Source: an uncultured Prevotellaceae bacterium
GTDB lineage: Bacteria; Bacteroidota; Bacteroidia; Bacteroidales; Bacteroidaceae
DNA length: 64,000 nucleotides
Direction: 5' to 3'
Assembly (NCBI GenBank): GCA_900318885.1
Contig: ONMN01000003.1
Location: 112,094 to 176,093 of the forward strand
The notes under the pieces are model-generated. The model did not search any database. It was not told where the DNA came from and saw nothing but the letters and a program-made list of their open reading frames with translations. The stretch's first letter is position 1; the number at the start of each line of letters is the position of its first letter. Of the stretch, positions 43,046 through 52,556 are shown in pieces. The position numbers and the translations under genes are program-made.

Positions 43046-44050
43046 ATGGAATATACAGCACAAGATTATAAGAAAGGACAACCGCGTTGGTGTCCGGGAT
43101 GTGGCGACCACTTCTTCCTGGCCTCGCTCCATAAGGCAATGGCAGAGATTGGTGTGGCACCCAAAGATATCGCAGTGATTTCAGGTATTGGCTGTTCGAG
43201 CCGTCTGCCCCACTATATGGCTACCTATGGCATGAACACCATCCACGGCCGTGCAGCCGCCATTGCTACTGGTGCGAAGGTGGCAAACCCCAACCTGACC
43301 GTATGGCAGGTCAGCGGTGACGGTGACGGACTGGCTATCGGTGGTAACCACTTCATTCATGCCAACCGCAGGAACATCGACCTGAATATGATTCTACTGA
43401 ACAACCGCATCTACGGTCTGACGAAGGGCCAGTACTCCCCCACCTCACCCCGTGGATTCGTCAGCAAGTCAAGCCCTTACGGCACGGTAGAGGATCCGTT
43501 CCGCCCTGCCGAGCTGTGCTTCGGTGCTCGCGGACATTTCTTTGCCCGTTGCGTGGCAACCGACGCCAAAGGTACCGTAGAAGTACTGAAGGCCGCCTAC
43601 CAGCACAAGGGCGCCTCAGTGACGGAGGTGCTGCAGAACTGTGTCATCTTCAACGACGGCTGTCATGAGGCCGTGTATAACAACGAGGGCCGCAAGAAGA
43701 ACGCCATCTACGTGAAGCACGGCGAGAAGCTCGTATTCGGCGAGAACAATGAATATGGACTGGTGCAGCAGGGCTTTGGCCTGAAGGTTGTCGAGATTGG
43801 CAAGGACGGCTATACGCTGGACGACGTACTGGTACACGACGCACATTGCGAGGACAACACCCTGCAGCTGAAGCTTGCGCTGATGGGTAACGGAGACGGG
43901 TTCCCCATCGCCCTCGGTGTCATCCGCGACGTAGATGCTCCTACGTACAACGATGCCGTACATGCCCAGTTGGCAGAGGTCAGTGGCCAGAAGAAGTACC
44001 ATAACTTCACTGAACTCCTCGAGACCAACGACACATGGGAAGTGAAATAA
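43046..44050 (+). CDS. korB: 2-oxoacid:ferredoxin oxidoreductase, beta (TPP-binding) subunit
   Basis: 334 aa from the ATG at 43046; the extension to a TTG at 43037 lies in a tandem repeat. PRWCPGCGDHFFLASL at the N-terminus and GIGCSSRLPHYM bind the active site. The TPP motif is SGDGDGLAIGGNHFIHANRRN, followed by LLNNRIYGLTKGQ. No extra ferredoxin-type iron-sulfur domain is present. It is co-transcribed with korA and ended by a strong terminator. Confidence 0.93.
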   Translation: MEYTAQDYKKGQPRWCPGCGDHFFLASLHKAMAEIGVAPKDIAVISGIGCSSRLPHYMATYGMNTIHGRAAAIATGAKVANPNLTVWQVSGDGDGLAIGGNHFIHANRRNIDLNMILLNNRIYGLTKGQYSPTSPRGFVSKSSPYGTVEDPFRPAELCFGARGHFFARCVATDAKGTVEVLKAAYQHKGASVTEVLQNCVIFNDGCHEAVYNNEGRKKNAIYVKHGEKLVFGENNEYGLVQQGFGLKVVEIGKDGYTLDDVLVHDAHCEDNTLQLKLALMGNGDGFPIALGVIRDVDAPTYNDAVHAQLAEVSGQKKYHNFTELLETNDTWEVK

Positions 44051-44054
44051 CAAT

Positions 44055-44082
44055 AATCCCCGCCAGCCGGCGGGGATTTTGT
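44055..44082. terminator. Terminator between korB and upp
   Basis: A 10-bp stem AATCCCCGCC/GGCGGGGATT with loop agcc and a TTTTGTTTT tail. It lies between convergent genes and probably serves korB. Confidence 0.88.
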
Positions 44083-44089
44083 TTTGTAA

Positions 44090-44785
44090 TTATTTGCCGT
44101 GTTTCTCGGCTATCTTGCGGAAACTCTGCAGTTTCTCACCGTAGCAAAGGTCGCCACAGTCGCCGAAGCCTGGAACAATATATTTGTGCTCGTTCATACC
44201 CTGATCGACAGCAGCACACCAGATGGTGGAACCCTCAGGCAATGCCTCCTTCACCACCTCGATACCCTCTGGAGCAGCAATGACGCAGCAAAGGTGAATC
44301 TTCTTGGGTTTGCCCGTCTGCAATAGCGACTCGATAGCTGCAGCAAGACTGCCACCAGTGGCCAGCATGGGGTCGACAATGACTAGCGTCTTGTTTTTGA
44401 CGCTCTGCGTGGCGATATACTCCGTGTGAATACCCACCTCGGTATGTTCGCGGTTGATATACATACGGAAAGCCGAAACGAAACCGTTGTCAGCCTTATC
44501 GAACACGTTGAGGAACCCTTCGTGGAACGGCAGTCCGGCACGCAACACGGTGGCAATGACCATATCATCCTTAGGCAGGGGGATGTCGATGGTGCCCAAA
44601 GGGGTCGTAACGGTCTTGGGTTTATACTCCAGCGTCTTCGACAGCTCGTAGGCCATCATCTCGCCAATACGTTTGATGTTGTGACGGAACAGCAGACGGT
44701 TTTTCTGCGTGTTCTTGTCACGCAACTCCGACATATACTGGTTGATAATCGAGTTGCTTTTGCTAAAATCAATGACTTCCATCAT
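44090..44785 (-). CDS. upp: Uracil phosphoribosyltransferase
   Basis: 231 aa, type I PRTase. RHNIKRIGEMMAYE at the N-terminus, VLRAGLPFHEGFLNVF, the PRPP loop VDPMLATGGSLAAAI and the uracil-binding tail YIVPGFGDCGDLCYG are all present. It salvages uracil to UMP. It is a single gene with a -7 box TACCTTTG at 44809-44816. The next gene, pckA, is divergent. Confidence 0.93.
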   Translation of the reverse strand: MMEVIDFSKSNSIINQYMSELRDKNTQKNRLLFRHNIKRIGEMMAYELSKTLEYKPKTVTTPLGTIDIPLPKDDMVIATVLRAGLPFHEGFLNVFDKADNGFVSAFRMYINREHTEVGIHTEYIATQSVKNKTLVIVDPMLATGGSLAAAIESLLQTGKPKKIHLCCVIAAPEGIEVVKEALPEGSTIWCAAVDQGMNEHKYIVPGFGDCGDLCYGEKLQSFRKIAEKHGK

Positions 44786-44955
44786 ATTACTGCTTTAAGT
44801 TTTGGGGACAAAGGTACGAATATGTTTTGGATTTTTGGCAAGTCGATGTGGCAAAATCGCAAGTGAAGTTCGGATTTTTAAATTCTTTAACCTAAAAACA
44901 ATTGTGTGCGTGCAAATAAATCTTAATTATGCGTGCGTAATTCTCAAATTCTTTG

Positions 44956-44963
44956 TAACTTTG
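44956..44963 (+). promoter_or_regulatory. -7 box of pckA
   Basis: TAACTTTG. No good TTTG lies 19-21 nt upstream, which may mean the promoter is weak or needs an activator. The leader is about 140 nt. Confidence 0.6.
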
Positions 44964-44992
44964 CAGCGCAATTCCAGAATTGCACTGCGAAA

Positions 44993-45044
44993 CTGCTTAC
45001 GCTCGGCAATTGATGCGAGCATCATTGCCCTCGCTTAATCGCAG
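44993..45044 (+). promoter_or_regulatory. Conserved 52-nt structured leader element of pckA
   Basis: It has the same length and 47/52 identity to the korA leader element. The hairpin GCAAT-t-GATG with CATC-ATTGC keeps pairing through a compensatory change. Just before it, GCAATTC-ca-GAATTGC forms another hairpin flanked by GCAG and CTGC, giving an alternative partner for the element's own CTGC end. Confidence 0.75.
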
Positions 45045-45110
45045 TTTTGACACCGCGATTTAATAATAACAAGGATAATATTCACAATTTAAAATAGATT
45101 AGTAACAATT

Positions 45111-46724
45111 ATGGCAAAGTTAGATTTGACTCAGTATGGCATCACCGGTTCTACCGTGATTGCTCACAATCCATCGTATGAGTACCTCTTCGAAGAGGAG
45201 ACAAAGGCTGGCCTCGAGGGTTTCGACAAGGGCGTAAACACCGAGCTCAACGCTGTTAACGTTATGACTGGTATCTACACCGGCCGTTCACCTAAGGACA
45301 AGTACATCGTGAAGGATGCACAGAGCCAGGACAAGGTATGGTGGACTTCTGAGGAATACAAGAACGACAACCACCCCATGAGCGAGGAGGTTTGGAAGAC
45401 CGTTAAGGACATCGCCATCAAGGAGCTCTGCAACAAGAATCTTTATGTGATGGACGCTTTCTGCGGTGCCAACGAGGCTACCCGTCTGCGCGTTCGTTTC
45501 ATCGTGGAGGTTGCTTGGCAGGCTCATTTCGTAAAGAACATGTTCATCCAGCCCACCGCTGAGGAACTGGAGAACTTCGAGCCTAACTTCGTGATCTACA
45601 ATGCTTCTAAGGCTAAGGTTGAGAACTACAAGGAGCTGGGTCTGAACTCAGAGACCTGCGTTGCCTTCAACACTACTTCTCGTGAGCAGTGCATCATCAA
45701 CACCTGGTACGGTGGTGAGATGAAGAAGGGTATGTTCTCAATGATGAACTATTATCTGCCCCTGCAGGGTATCGCTTCTATGCACTGCTCTGCTAACACC
45801 GATATGGAGGGTAAGAACACCGCTATCTTCTTCGGTCTCTCTGGTACAGGTAAGACTACACTGTCAACCGATCCTAAGCGTTTGCTGATTGGTGACGACG
45901 AGCACGGATGGGACGACGAGGGTGTATTCAATTTCGAAGGCGGTTGCTACGCTAAGGTTATCAACCTCGACAAGGAGAGCGAGCCTGACATCTACAACGC
46001 TATCCGTCGCGACGCTCTGCTCGAGAACGTGACCGTTGATGGCGCTGGTAAGATTGATTTCGCTGACAAGAGCGTAACTGAGAACACCCGCGTAAGCTAT
46101 CCTATCAACCACATTGAGAAGATTGCCCAGAAGGTGAACAAGAAGAGTGCAGGTCCTGACGCTAAGAACGTTATCTTCCTGAGTGCTGACGCATTCGGCG
46201 TACTGCCCCCAGTATCTATCCTGACTCCTGAGCAGACCAAGTACTACTTCCTCTCTGGTTTCACCGCTAAACTGGCTGGTACAGAGCGTGGTATCACAGA
46301 GCCTACTCCTACTTTCTCTGCTTGCTTCGGCCAGGCATTCCTCGAGCTGCACCCCACAAAGTATGCTGAGGAGCTGGTGAAGAAGATGGAGAAGAGCGGT
46401 GCTAAGGCTTACCTCGTCAACACTGGTTGGAACGGTACTGGCAAGCGTATCTCTATCCGCGACACTCGTGGTATCATCGACGCTATCCTCGGTGGTGCTA
46501 TCCTGAAGGCTCCCACGAAGAAGATTCCTTACTTCGACTTCGAGGTTCCCACAGAGCTCGAGGGCGTAGACACCAACATTCTCGATCCTCGCGACACTTA
46601 CGCTGATGCAGCTGAGTGGAACAAGAAGGCTGAGGATTTGGCTGGCCGCTTCATCAAGAACTTCAAGAAGTACGAGGGTAACGAGGCTGGTAAGGCACTT
46701 GTCGCTGCAGGTCCTAAGCTTTAA
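45111..46724 (+). CDS. pckA: Phosphoenolpyruvate carboxykinase (ATP)
   Basis: 537 aa, full length. The P-loop-like kinase motif is [13 protein letters not shown], with [22 protein letters not shown] holding the metal and oxaloacetate ligands and [11 protein letters not shown] upstream. [17 protein letters not shown] is the typical C-terminal signature. In succinate-producing Bacteroidales it commonly runs from PEP to oxaloacetate with ATP gain, feeding mdh. Codons are strongly biased (many GCT, CGT, ATC), indicating high expression. A structured leader is shared with korA. Confidence 0.97.
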   Translation: MAKLDLTQYGITGSTVIAHNPSYEYLFEEETKAGLEGFDKGVNTELNAVNVMTGIYTGRSPKDKYIVKDAQSQDKVWWTSEEYKNDNHPMSEEVWKTVKDIAIKELCNKNLYVMDAFCGANEATRLRVRFIVEVAWQAHFVKNMFIQPTAEELENFEPNFVIYNASKAKVENYKELGLNSETCVAFNTTSREQCIINTWYGGEMKKGMFSMMNYYLPLQGIASMHCSANTDMEGKNTAIFFGLSGTGKTTLSTDPKRLLIGDDEHGWDDEGVFNFEGGCYAKVINLDKESEPDIYNAIRRDALLENVTVDGAGKIDFADKSVTENTRVSYPINHIEKIAQKVNKKSAGPDAKNVIFLSADAFGVLPPVSILTPEQTKYYFLSGFTAKLAGTERGITEPTPTFSACFGQAFLELHPTKYAEELVKKMEKSGAKAYLVNTGWNGTGKRISIRDTRGIIDAILGGAILKAPTKKIPYFDFEVPTELEGVDTNILDPRDTYADAAEWNKKAEDLAGRFIKNFKKYEGNEAGKALVAAGPKL

Positions 46725-46750
46725 GACGTTTTTTGACTTACATCAAAATA

Positions 46751-46783
46751 AAGGGCGATTTCATCGGGAATCGCCCTTATTTT
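46751..46783 (+). terminator. pckA terminator
   Basis: A perfect 10-bp stem AAGGGCGATT (46751-46760) with AATCGCCCTT (46769-46778), an 8-nt loop and a TTTTATT-type tail. Confidence 0.88.
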
Positions 46784-46784
46784 A

Positions 46785-46815
46785 TTGCAAGCCTCAACGA
46801 AACTCCGTACCTTTG
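46785..46815 (+). promoter_or_regulatory. Promoter of the 31-aa peptide gene
   Basis: TTG at 46785-46787, 20 nt, then TACCTTTG at 46808-46815. The leader of about 75 nt starts with the hairpin GGCAATC-gagaa-GATTGC. Confidence 0.6.
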
Positions 46816-46892
46816 CAGCGGCAATCGAGAAGATTGCATACGTTTATTCATTAGGTTAGTAGTTTATAAGATTTTAAGGTAAAGATTAGATT

Positions 46893-46988
46893 ATGTTATT
46901 AGATTTTCAAACAACGGTAATGTTGGCCATTGTATTGGTGCTTACCATACTGAGTGTGATAACACTAATTCATACCGACATCCGTTGA
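46893..46988 (+). CDS. Small membrane peptide (31 aa)
   Basis: The ATG at 46893 opens a 31-codon frame. The product is one hydrophobic helix (MLAIVLVLTILSVITLIHT) with a short N-terminal MLLDFQTTV and tail DIR. It stands in a complete small unit: promoter (46785-46815), 75-nt leader and a strong terminator 10 nt after the stop. No family is recognised. It may be a real regulatory or stress membrane peptide; the alternative is that the unit is a small RNA and the frame is chance. Confidence 0.55.
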   Translation: MLLDFQTTVMLAIVLVLTILSVITLIHTDIR

Positions 46989-46989
46989 A

Positions 46990-47033
46990 AAGGAGCGTGG
47001 AGTGAGTGATTCATACCACGCTCTTTTGTTATG
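46990..47033 (+). terminator. Terminator of the 31-aa peptide unit
   Basis: GAGCGTGG pairs with CCACGCTC around a loop of about 18 nt and is followed by TTTTG. Confidence 0.8.
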
Positions 47034-47147
47034 AAAACCTAAAATATGCTTTATTATAATATATTTTACTTAATAAATGCGCGAAAAATGCTCATATTTG
47101 CCAAAATGTGCGTAAATTTGCACCCAAATTTGAATTCAAACAGACTC

Positions 47148-48329
47148 ATGAGACAAATAAAGACTCTAATTATACTGTTGTCCGTAATCTGTCTGACGAC
47201 TTCGTGTCTGACAGGCAGCAGCAACGACGTGACCTATTACGCCGACGCGGCCATCACCAGTTTTTCGCTGGGGACGCTGAACCGTAATGTGGCGAGCACC
47301 ACCAGCGACGGCAGGGATACTGTTGTGGCAACGACCATCACGGGCTCCAACTATGCATTCCACATCGACCAGGTGACCCACGAGATTTACAACACTGATT
47401 CCTTGCCCGTCGGCACGGACGTCAATCATGTACCCGTATATCTGACGACAAAGAACAACGGACTGGCCCTGATACAAAGCATAGAAGATGCAGATTCACT
47501 GATATACTACTCGTCCGCCGACAGCATTGACTTCACACAGCCACGCATCATCTGGGTATTGTCCAGCGACGGCACCGGCACGTCCAAATATACCGTTCAC
47601 GTCAATGTCCACAGTGAGAAACCGACATTCTACTGGGAAGAAGAGTCTGCCGCCAGCTACCCCACAAAACAGTTGCCCGACGTGCCCATGGAAGGCATCA
47701 AGCAGATTTTGGGCGAAAGCAGCAAGGAAATCTATGCTCTCTCCAACGACAACAAGCTGATGGTGCGCCAGAAGGACGGTTCCACATGGGAAGAAGACCT
47801 GCTCGACGAAAGCAGCGCGCTATTGCCTACACAAGACCTCTCGCTGGTATCGTTCCTCTATGACGAGGTGGCCGAGAATACAGACTATGTGGTACTTGTT
47901 GGCAACCGTTCCGTCGAGAACTATCCGCAGGAGCCCGTTGCTATGGTGTGGCGCAAAATCGTCGACAACGATCCCTATGCACCTAAGGGCCGCTGGACAT
48001 ACATGGGTCAGATGCGCGACGAGCGCTATGCACTGCCCCGTCTGGAGCATCTACAGGTGGCCGAATATAACGACTGTATTATCGCCATTGGTGGCAAGGG
48101 CTTGGGTGGCAATACGGCCTCACCCTATAACTGCATCTACGAAAGCCGCGACTACGGCATCACGTGGAAGAAGAGTTTGGTGTTCACCATGCCTGCCATG
48201 AAGGAACTGTCAGCCGAACATCCAAGTGTGAATATGGTGAGCGACGGTTGGTATCTGTGGCTTCAGGGTCAGACTACTGGCGAAGTATGGCGCGGTCTGC
48301 TGAATACACTACTATGGAAGTATGAGTAG
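47148..48329 (+). CDS. DUF6242-like lipoprotein
   Basis: 393 aa from the ATG at 47148; the upstream extension runs through the -7 box TAAATTTG (47113-47120). The lipoprotein signal ends LTTSC (Cys20). The N-terminal beta-rich domain has an ITSFSLGTLNR motif (residues 33-43), then propeller-like repeats (YEWEEES-type, GRWTYMGQMRDERYALPRL, DCIIAIGGKG) that look Kelch-like. This fits the Bacteroidetes DUF6242 group by memory. It is the first gene before the DUF6089-uppS-bamA cluster, with a 9-bp gap. The role at the cell surface is unknown. Confidence 0.7.
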   Translation: MRQIKTLIILLSVICLTTSCLTGSSNDVTYYADAAITSFSLGTLNRNVASTTSDGRDTVVATTITGSNYAFHIDQVTHEIYNTDSLPVGTDVNHVPVYLTTKNNGLALIQSIEDADSLIYYSSADSIDFTQPRIIWVLSSDGTGTSKYTVHVNVHSEKPTFYWEEESAASYPTKQLPDVPMEGIKQILGESSKEIYALSNDNKLMVRQKDGSTWEEDLLDESSALLPTQDLSLVSFLYDEVAENTDYVVLVGNRSVENYPQEPVAMVWRKIVDNDPYAPKGRWTYMGQMRDERYALPRLEHLQVAEYNDCIIAIGGKGLGGNTASPYNCIYESRDYGITWKKSLVFTMPAMKELSAEHPSVNMVSDGWYLWLQGQTTGEVWRGLLNTLLWKYE

Positions 48330-48338
48330 AGGTAAGAG

Positions 48339-49028
48339 ATGAAGAGGGCGATAGGTTGCTGGATACTTCTGCTGATGATGACTGTCAGCGTACAGGCTCA
48401 GATGGAGCCGGAATACCGCTTGGAAGTAGGTGGTGGCATCGGAGCTGTAACCTATCTGGGCGATTTCAACAGCAATCTCTTCCGCGACATGCAGCCCATG
48501 GGCTCTCTGCTGGCGAAATATCGCATCGACCCTCGTCAGGCGCTGGCCCTGAACATAAGCTACGGCAAGTTGAAAGGCTCGTCGAGCAACGAGAAGACCT
48601 ACTATCCCGACTCGATAAAGGACTATTCCTTCAAGTCCAATTTGGTCGACGTCGGACTGAGATATGAATACAACTTCTGGCCATACGGAACAGGACAGGA
48701 GTATCGCGGTGCCAAGCGCCTTACACCTTATATATATATAGGTATGGGTGCCACCATCGCCAAAGCCGACAAGGCCGACAAGACCGAAGTCGCATTCAAC
48801 CTGCCACTGGGAGGTGGCGTAAAATATAAAATGGCTGACCGCCTGAATTTGGGTGTGGAATGGACCATCCACTTCACCACCAGCGACATGCTTGACGGGG
48901 TGAAGGACCCCTATGGCATCACGAGTGGCGGACTGTTTAAAAACACAGACTGCTACAGTCAGCTCCGCGTGTCAGTCACGTATGATTTATGGGCAAAATG
49001 TAAAACGTGTCACAATGATAGAGACTAA
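48339..49028 (+). CDS. DUF6089 outer-membrane beta-barrel protein
   Basis: 229 aa with a signal peptide ([21 protein letters not shown]). The rest is an eight-stranded barrel style sequence ([75 protein letters not shown]). It matches the DUF6089 proteins that stand upstream of uppS in Bacteroidales. It overlaps uppS by 14 nt. Function unknown, but the place in an envelope-biogenesis operon suggests an outer-membrane role. Confidence 0.8.
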   Translation: MKRAIGCWILLLMMTVSVQAQMEPEYRLEVGGGIGAVTYLGDFNSNLFRDMQPMGSLLAKYRIDPRQALALNISYGKLKGSSSNEKTYYPDSIKDYSFKSNLVDVGLRYEYNFWPYGTGQEYRGAKRLTPYIYIGMGATIAKADKADKTEVAFNLPLGGGVKYKMADRLNLGVEWTIHFTTSDMLDGVKDPYGITSGGLFKNTDCYSQLRVSVTYDLWAKCKTCHNDRD

Positions 49029-49758
49029 CAACATACCACAGCACATTGCCATCATTATGGACGGCAACGGACGCTGGGCCACCGAGCGTGGACAAGATCG
49101 CAGCTTCGGCCACAAAGCCGGTGTTGACGCAGTACGTACCATCACCTCAGAGTGTACGCGCCTGGGCGTGAAGTTCCTCACCCTTTATACCTTCTCGACG
49201 GAGAACTGGAACCGTCCGTCCGACGAGGTTGCAGCTCTCATGGGTCTGGTGCTCACCTCGCTGGAGGACGAAATATTCATGAAGAATAACGTTCGTTTCC
49301 GCGTTATCGGCGACCTGTCGCGCATCCCTGACAATGTACGCCGTAAGTTGCACGAGACCGAGGAGCACACGGCCAAGAACGACAAGATGACGATGGTCGT
49401 GGCGCTGAGTTATTCGTCGAAACTCGAGCTGACTCGTGCCACACGCATGATAGCAGAGGAAGTGAAGAATGGCCAGCTGAAGCCGGAAGACATCACAGAG
49501 CAGACCATCAACGAGCGTCTGTGGACGAATTTCATGCCCGACCCCGAACTGCTCATCCGCACGGGTGGCGAACTGCGCATCTCCAACTATATGCTGTGGC
49601 AGATAGCCTATTCCGAGCTGTACTTCTGCGATACCTATTGGCCCGACTTCGACGAGGCATGCCTGCACAAGGCTATCGAGAGCTATCAGAGCCGTCAGCG
49701 CCGTTTCGGCAAAACAGAAGCACAAGTGGAGGAAGAAGAAGTGAAAAGTGAAGAATGA
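49015..49758 (+). CDS. uppS: Isoprenyl transferase (undecaprenyl diphosphate synthase)
   Basis: 247 aa from the ATG at 49015 ([20 protein letters not shown]). The cis-prenyltransferase signatures are MDGNGRWA with the catalytic Asp, [24 protein letters not shown] and the tail [11 protein letters not shown]. It extends farnesyl diphosphate to the C55 carrier for cell-wall and surface glycans. It begins inside the DUF6089 gene. Its last residues ([10 protein letters not shown]) are encoded by a gtgaaga-type repeat that continues into the spacer before bamA. Confidence 0.93.
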   Translation: MIETNNIPQHIAIIMDGNGRWATERGQDRSFGHKAGVDAVRTITSECTRLGVKFLTLYTFSTENWNRPSDEVAALMGLVLTSLEDEIFMKNNVRFRVIGDLSRIPDNVRRKLHETEEHTAKNDKMTMVVALSYSSKLELTRATRMIAEEVKNGQLKPEDITEQTINERLWTNFMPDPELLIRTGGELRISNYMLWQIAYSELYFCDTYWPDFDEACLHKAIESYQSRQRRFGKTEAQVEEEEVKSEE

Positions 49759-49775
49759 AGAGTGAAGAATTTGCT
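49741..49775 (+). repeat. GTGAAGA-type repeat at the uppS-bamA junction
   Basis: Repeats of GTGAAGAATGAAGA type span the uppS stop and the spacer. A complementary run (TTCTTCACTCTTCACTC type) stands at 49867-49895 inside the bamA signal-peptide codons, so the two could pair in the mRNA. Confidence 0.55.
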
Positions 49776-49797
49776 ACCGCTTTGAAATAACTATAGA

Positions 49798-52479
49798 ATG
49801 AATTACATAATATATAATAAGGTGAAGAAAAGTCTGAAGACGAATCGATTGCTGCTGCTTGTGGCATTCTTCACTCTTCACTCTTCACTCTCCACTTTAA
49901 TGGCACAGGACGTCATCGTCAACCCTGACATCTCGTATGCCGGCACACCACGCCAGTGCGAGATTGGCGGACTCACCGTCAAGGGCGTCGAGGGATACGA
50001 GGACTACGTACTGCTGGGACTGTCAGGACTCTCCGTCGGACAGACCATAGAGGTGCCTGGCACAGAAATCACCGAGGCCATCAAGCGCTACTGGAGAAAC
50101 GGACTATTCTCGAAAGTCGCCATCACGGCCGACTCCCTCGTGGGCAACAAGGTGTACCTCTGCATCCATCTGGCCACCCGTCCGCGCGTCAGCGCCATCA
50201 ACTACAACGGTCTGAAGAAGTCCGAGCGTGAGGACATGGATTCGAAACTGGGCATCATGCGTGGTTCACAGATTACGCCCAACATGATTGACCGTGCGAA
50301 GATTCTGGCCAAGAAATACTTCGACGACAAGGGCTATAACAATGCCGAAATCGAGATTGTCCAGCGCGACGACGTCACCAGCAAGAATGAGGTCATTCTC
50401 GACATCAACGTCGACAAGAAAGCGAAGATGAAGGTCCGCCAGATCATTTTCGAAGGCAACGACCAGCTCTCCGACAAGAAAATCAAGGGTAACCTGTTCA
50501 AGAAGAGTGCCTTTGGTAAAATCAACGAGGCCGGCAAGTTCCGCAACTTCTTCAAGGCCAAGAAGTACACCCCCGAACGTTATGAGGAGGCCAAGCAGGC
50601 ACTCATCGACAAATACAACGAACTGGGCTATCGTGACGCAACTATTCTGGAAGACTCCGTGTGGACCGTCGACGAGAACCACGTCAACGTCTTCGTCAAG
50701 GTTGACGAAGGCCAGCGCTACTACCTGCGTAACATCACGTGGGTGGGTAACACCGTCGTCACCAGCGACTATCTTGACCGTTCGCTGGGCATGAAGAAAG
50801 GCGACGTCTACAATCAGAAACAGATGAAGAAACGCCTTTCTGAGGACGAGGACGCCGTAGGTAACTACTATTGGAACAATGGTTACCTGTTCTACAACCT
50901 CGAACCCACGGAAGTCAACATCGTAGGCGACTCCATCGACCTCGAGATGCGCATCCAGGAAGGTACGCAGGCACACATCAGCCACGTGCGCATCTACGGT
51001 AACGACCGTCTCTACGAGGAGGTCGTACGTCGTGAGTTGCGTACCAAGCCTGGCGACCTCTTCTCGAAGGATGCCATCCAGCGTTCTGCACGTGAAATCG
51101 CCTCTATGGGTTTCTTCGACCCTGAAAAGGTCAACCCCGATATCAAGCCGAACTACGATGACGGCACCGTCGACATCAACTGGGAACTGGAACAGAAGTC
51201 CAACGACCAGCTGGAGTTCTCGCTGGGTTGGGGACAGACAGGTGTCATCGGACGTGTGGGTATCAAGCTCACCAACTTCTCCATGCGCAACCTCTTTGGC
51301 AAAAACAAGATGCATCGTGGCTTCCTGCCTATCGGTGACGGCGAACAGGTGTCGCTCTCGGCACAGTCCAACGGTAGCTACTACTACTCCTTCTCTACGG
51401 GCTACTCCACGGGATGGTTTGGTGGCAAGCGTCCTAACTCGTTCAGCGTCAGCGCCTTCTATTCGAAGCAGACAGACATCTCGAGCACCTATCGTAACTC
51501 AGCCTGGATGAACAACTACTACAACTACATGGGTGGTGTTGGCTCTTTGAATACGAGTGCTTATGACTATACCGCGTTCTACGACGACGACAAGTTCATC
51601 AAACTCATCGGTATCAGTCTCGGATGGGGTAAGCGTCTGCGCTGGCCTGATGACTACTTCCAGCTCTCCACACAGCTGTCGTACACGCGTTACATGCTGC
51701 AGGACTGGAACTACTTCCTCATCTCCAACGGTAACTGTAACAACATCAACCTCGGCATCACGCTGGCGCGTACATCTACCGACAACCAGCTCTTCCCACG
51801 TCGCGGTTCAGAGTTCATCGCTTCCGTCACGCTTACGCCACCCTGGTCGCTCTTCGACGGCAAGGACTATGCTAACTTGGCAACGGCTGAGACCTACAAC
51901 ACCAGTGCCGACCGCTATCAGGCTGAGCTGCAGGAGAAATACCGCTGGATTGAGTATCACAAGTGGAAGTTCAAGAGCCGCACCTATACCGCCCTCACAG
52001 GTGGACAGAAGTGTTTAGTGCTCATGACACGTGCAGAATTCGGAATCCTCGGTTCCTATAACAAAGACAAGAAGTCGCCCTTCGAGACATACTACATGGG
52101 TGGTGACGGCATGAGCGGCTATTCTACCAGCTATGCAGAGGAAACCATCGGACTGCGCGGTTACGAGAATGGTTCACTGACGCCCTACGGCGCCTCAGGC
52201 TATGCCTACGACCGCTTCACCCTCGAATTGCGCTATCCCCTCTTGCTCGGCAACACCACCATCTACGGACTCGGATTCCTCGAGGGCGGTAATGCTTGGT
52301 CACAGACGAGCAACTTCAACCCCTTCGACATCAAGCGCTCGGCAGGTCTCGGTGTGCGCATCTTCCTGCCGATGGTTGGTCTGATGGGTATCGACTGGGC
52401 TTACGGTTTCGACCGCGCCTACGGCAACTCTGCCAAGGGCGGCAGCCAGTTCCACTTCATCCTCGGACAGGAGTTCTAA
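49798..52479 (+). CDS. bamA: Outer membrane protein assembly factor BamA
   Basis: 893 aa. The signal region is MNYIIYNKVKKSLKTNRL plus LLLLVAFFTLHSS. Five POTRA domains (residues 50-470) include ISAINYNGLKKSEREDMDSK, VRQIIFEGNDQLSDKKIKG and ISHVRIYGNDRLYEEVV. The 16-strand barrel contains the lid-lock region GEQVSLSAQSN, AEETIGLRGYENGSLTPYG (loop 6 VRGF equivalent) and the terminal strand SQFHFILGQEF ending in Phe. It inserts beta-barrel proteins into the outer membrane. Two Skp-like chaperones follow in the same operon. Confidence 0.95.
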   Translation: MNYIIYNKVKKSLKTNRLLLLVAFFTLHSSLSTLMAQDVIVNPDISYAGTPRQCEIGGLTVKGVEGYEDYVLLGLSGLSVGQTIEVPGTEITEAIKRYWRNGLFSKVAITADSLVGNKVYLCIHLATRPRVSAINYNGLKKSEREDMDSKLGIMRGSQITPNMIDRAKILAKKYFDDKGYNNAEIEIVQRDDVTSKNEVILDINVDKKAKMKVRQIIFEGNDQLSDKKIKGNLFKKSAFGKINEAGKFRNFFKAKKYTPERYEEAKQALIDKYNELGYRDATILEDSVWTVDENHVNVFVKVDEGQRYYLRNITWVGNTVVTSDYLDRSLGMKKGDVYNQKQMKKRLSEDEDAVGNYYWNNGYLFYNLEPTEVNIVGDSIDLEMRIQEGTQAHISHVRIYGNDRLYEEVVRRELRTKPGDLFSKDAIQRSAREIASMGFFDPEKVNPDIKPNYDDGTVDINWELEQKSNDQLEFSLGWGQTGVIGRVGIKLTNFSMRNLFGKNKMHRGFLPIGDGEQVSLSAQSNGSYYYSFSTGYSTGWFGGKRPNSFSVSAFYSKQTDISSTYRNSAWMNNYYNYMGGVGSLNTSAYDYTAFYDDDKFIKLIGISLGWGKRLRWPDDYFQLSTQLSYTRYMLQDWNYFLISNGNCNNINLGITLARTSTDNQLFPRRGSEFIASVTLTPPWSLFDGKDYANLATAETYNTSADRYQAELQEKYRWIEYHKWKFKSRTYTALTGGQKCLVLMTRAEFGILGSYNKDKKSPFETYYMGGDGMSGYSTSYAEETIGLRGYENGSLTPYGASGYAYDRFTLELRYPLLLGNTTIYGLGFLEGGNAWSQTSNFNPFDIKRSAGLGVRIFLPMVGLMGIDWAYGFDRAYGNSAKGGSQFHFILGQEF

Positions 52480-52498
52480 GCGGTTTAAACCATCAGAA

Positions 52499-52546
52499 CG
52501 CAATAACGTCATAACGATATGCCGAAATAACGTAATAACGAAAAAA
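52499..52546 (+). repeat. 8-bp CGAAATAA-type tandem array before the first ompH gene
   Basis: Six 8-bp units (52499 to 52546: CGCAATAA, CGTCATAA, CGATATGC, CGAAATAA, CGTAATAA, CGAAAAAA) fill the spacer between bamA and the first Skp-like gene. Confidence 0.75.
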
Positions 52547-52556
52547 AAAGAAAACA

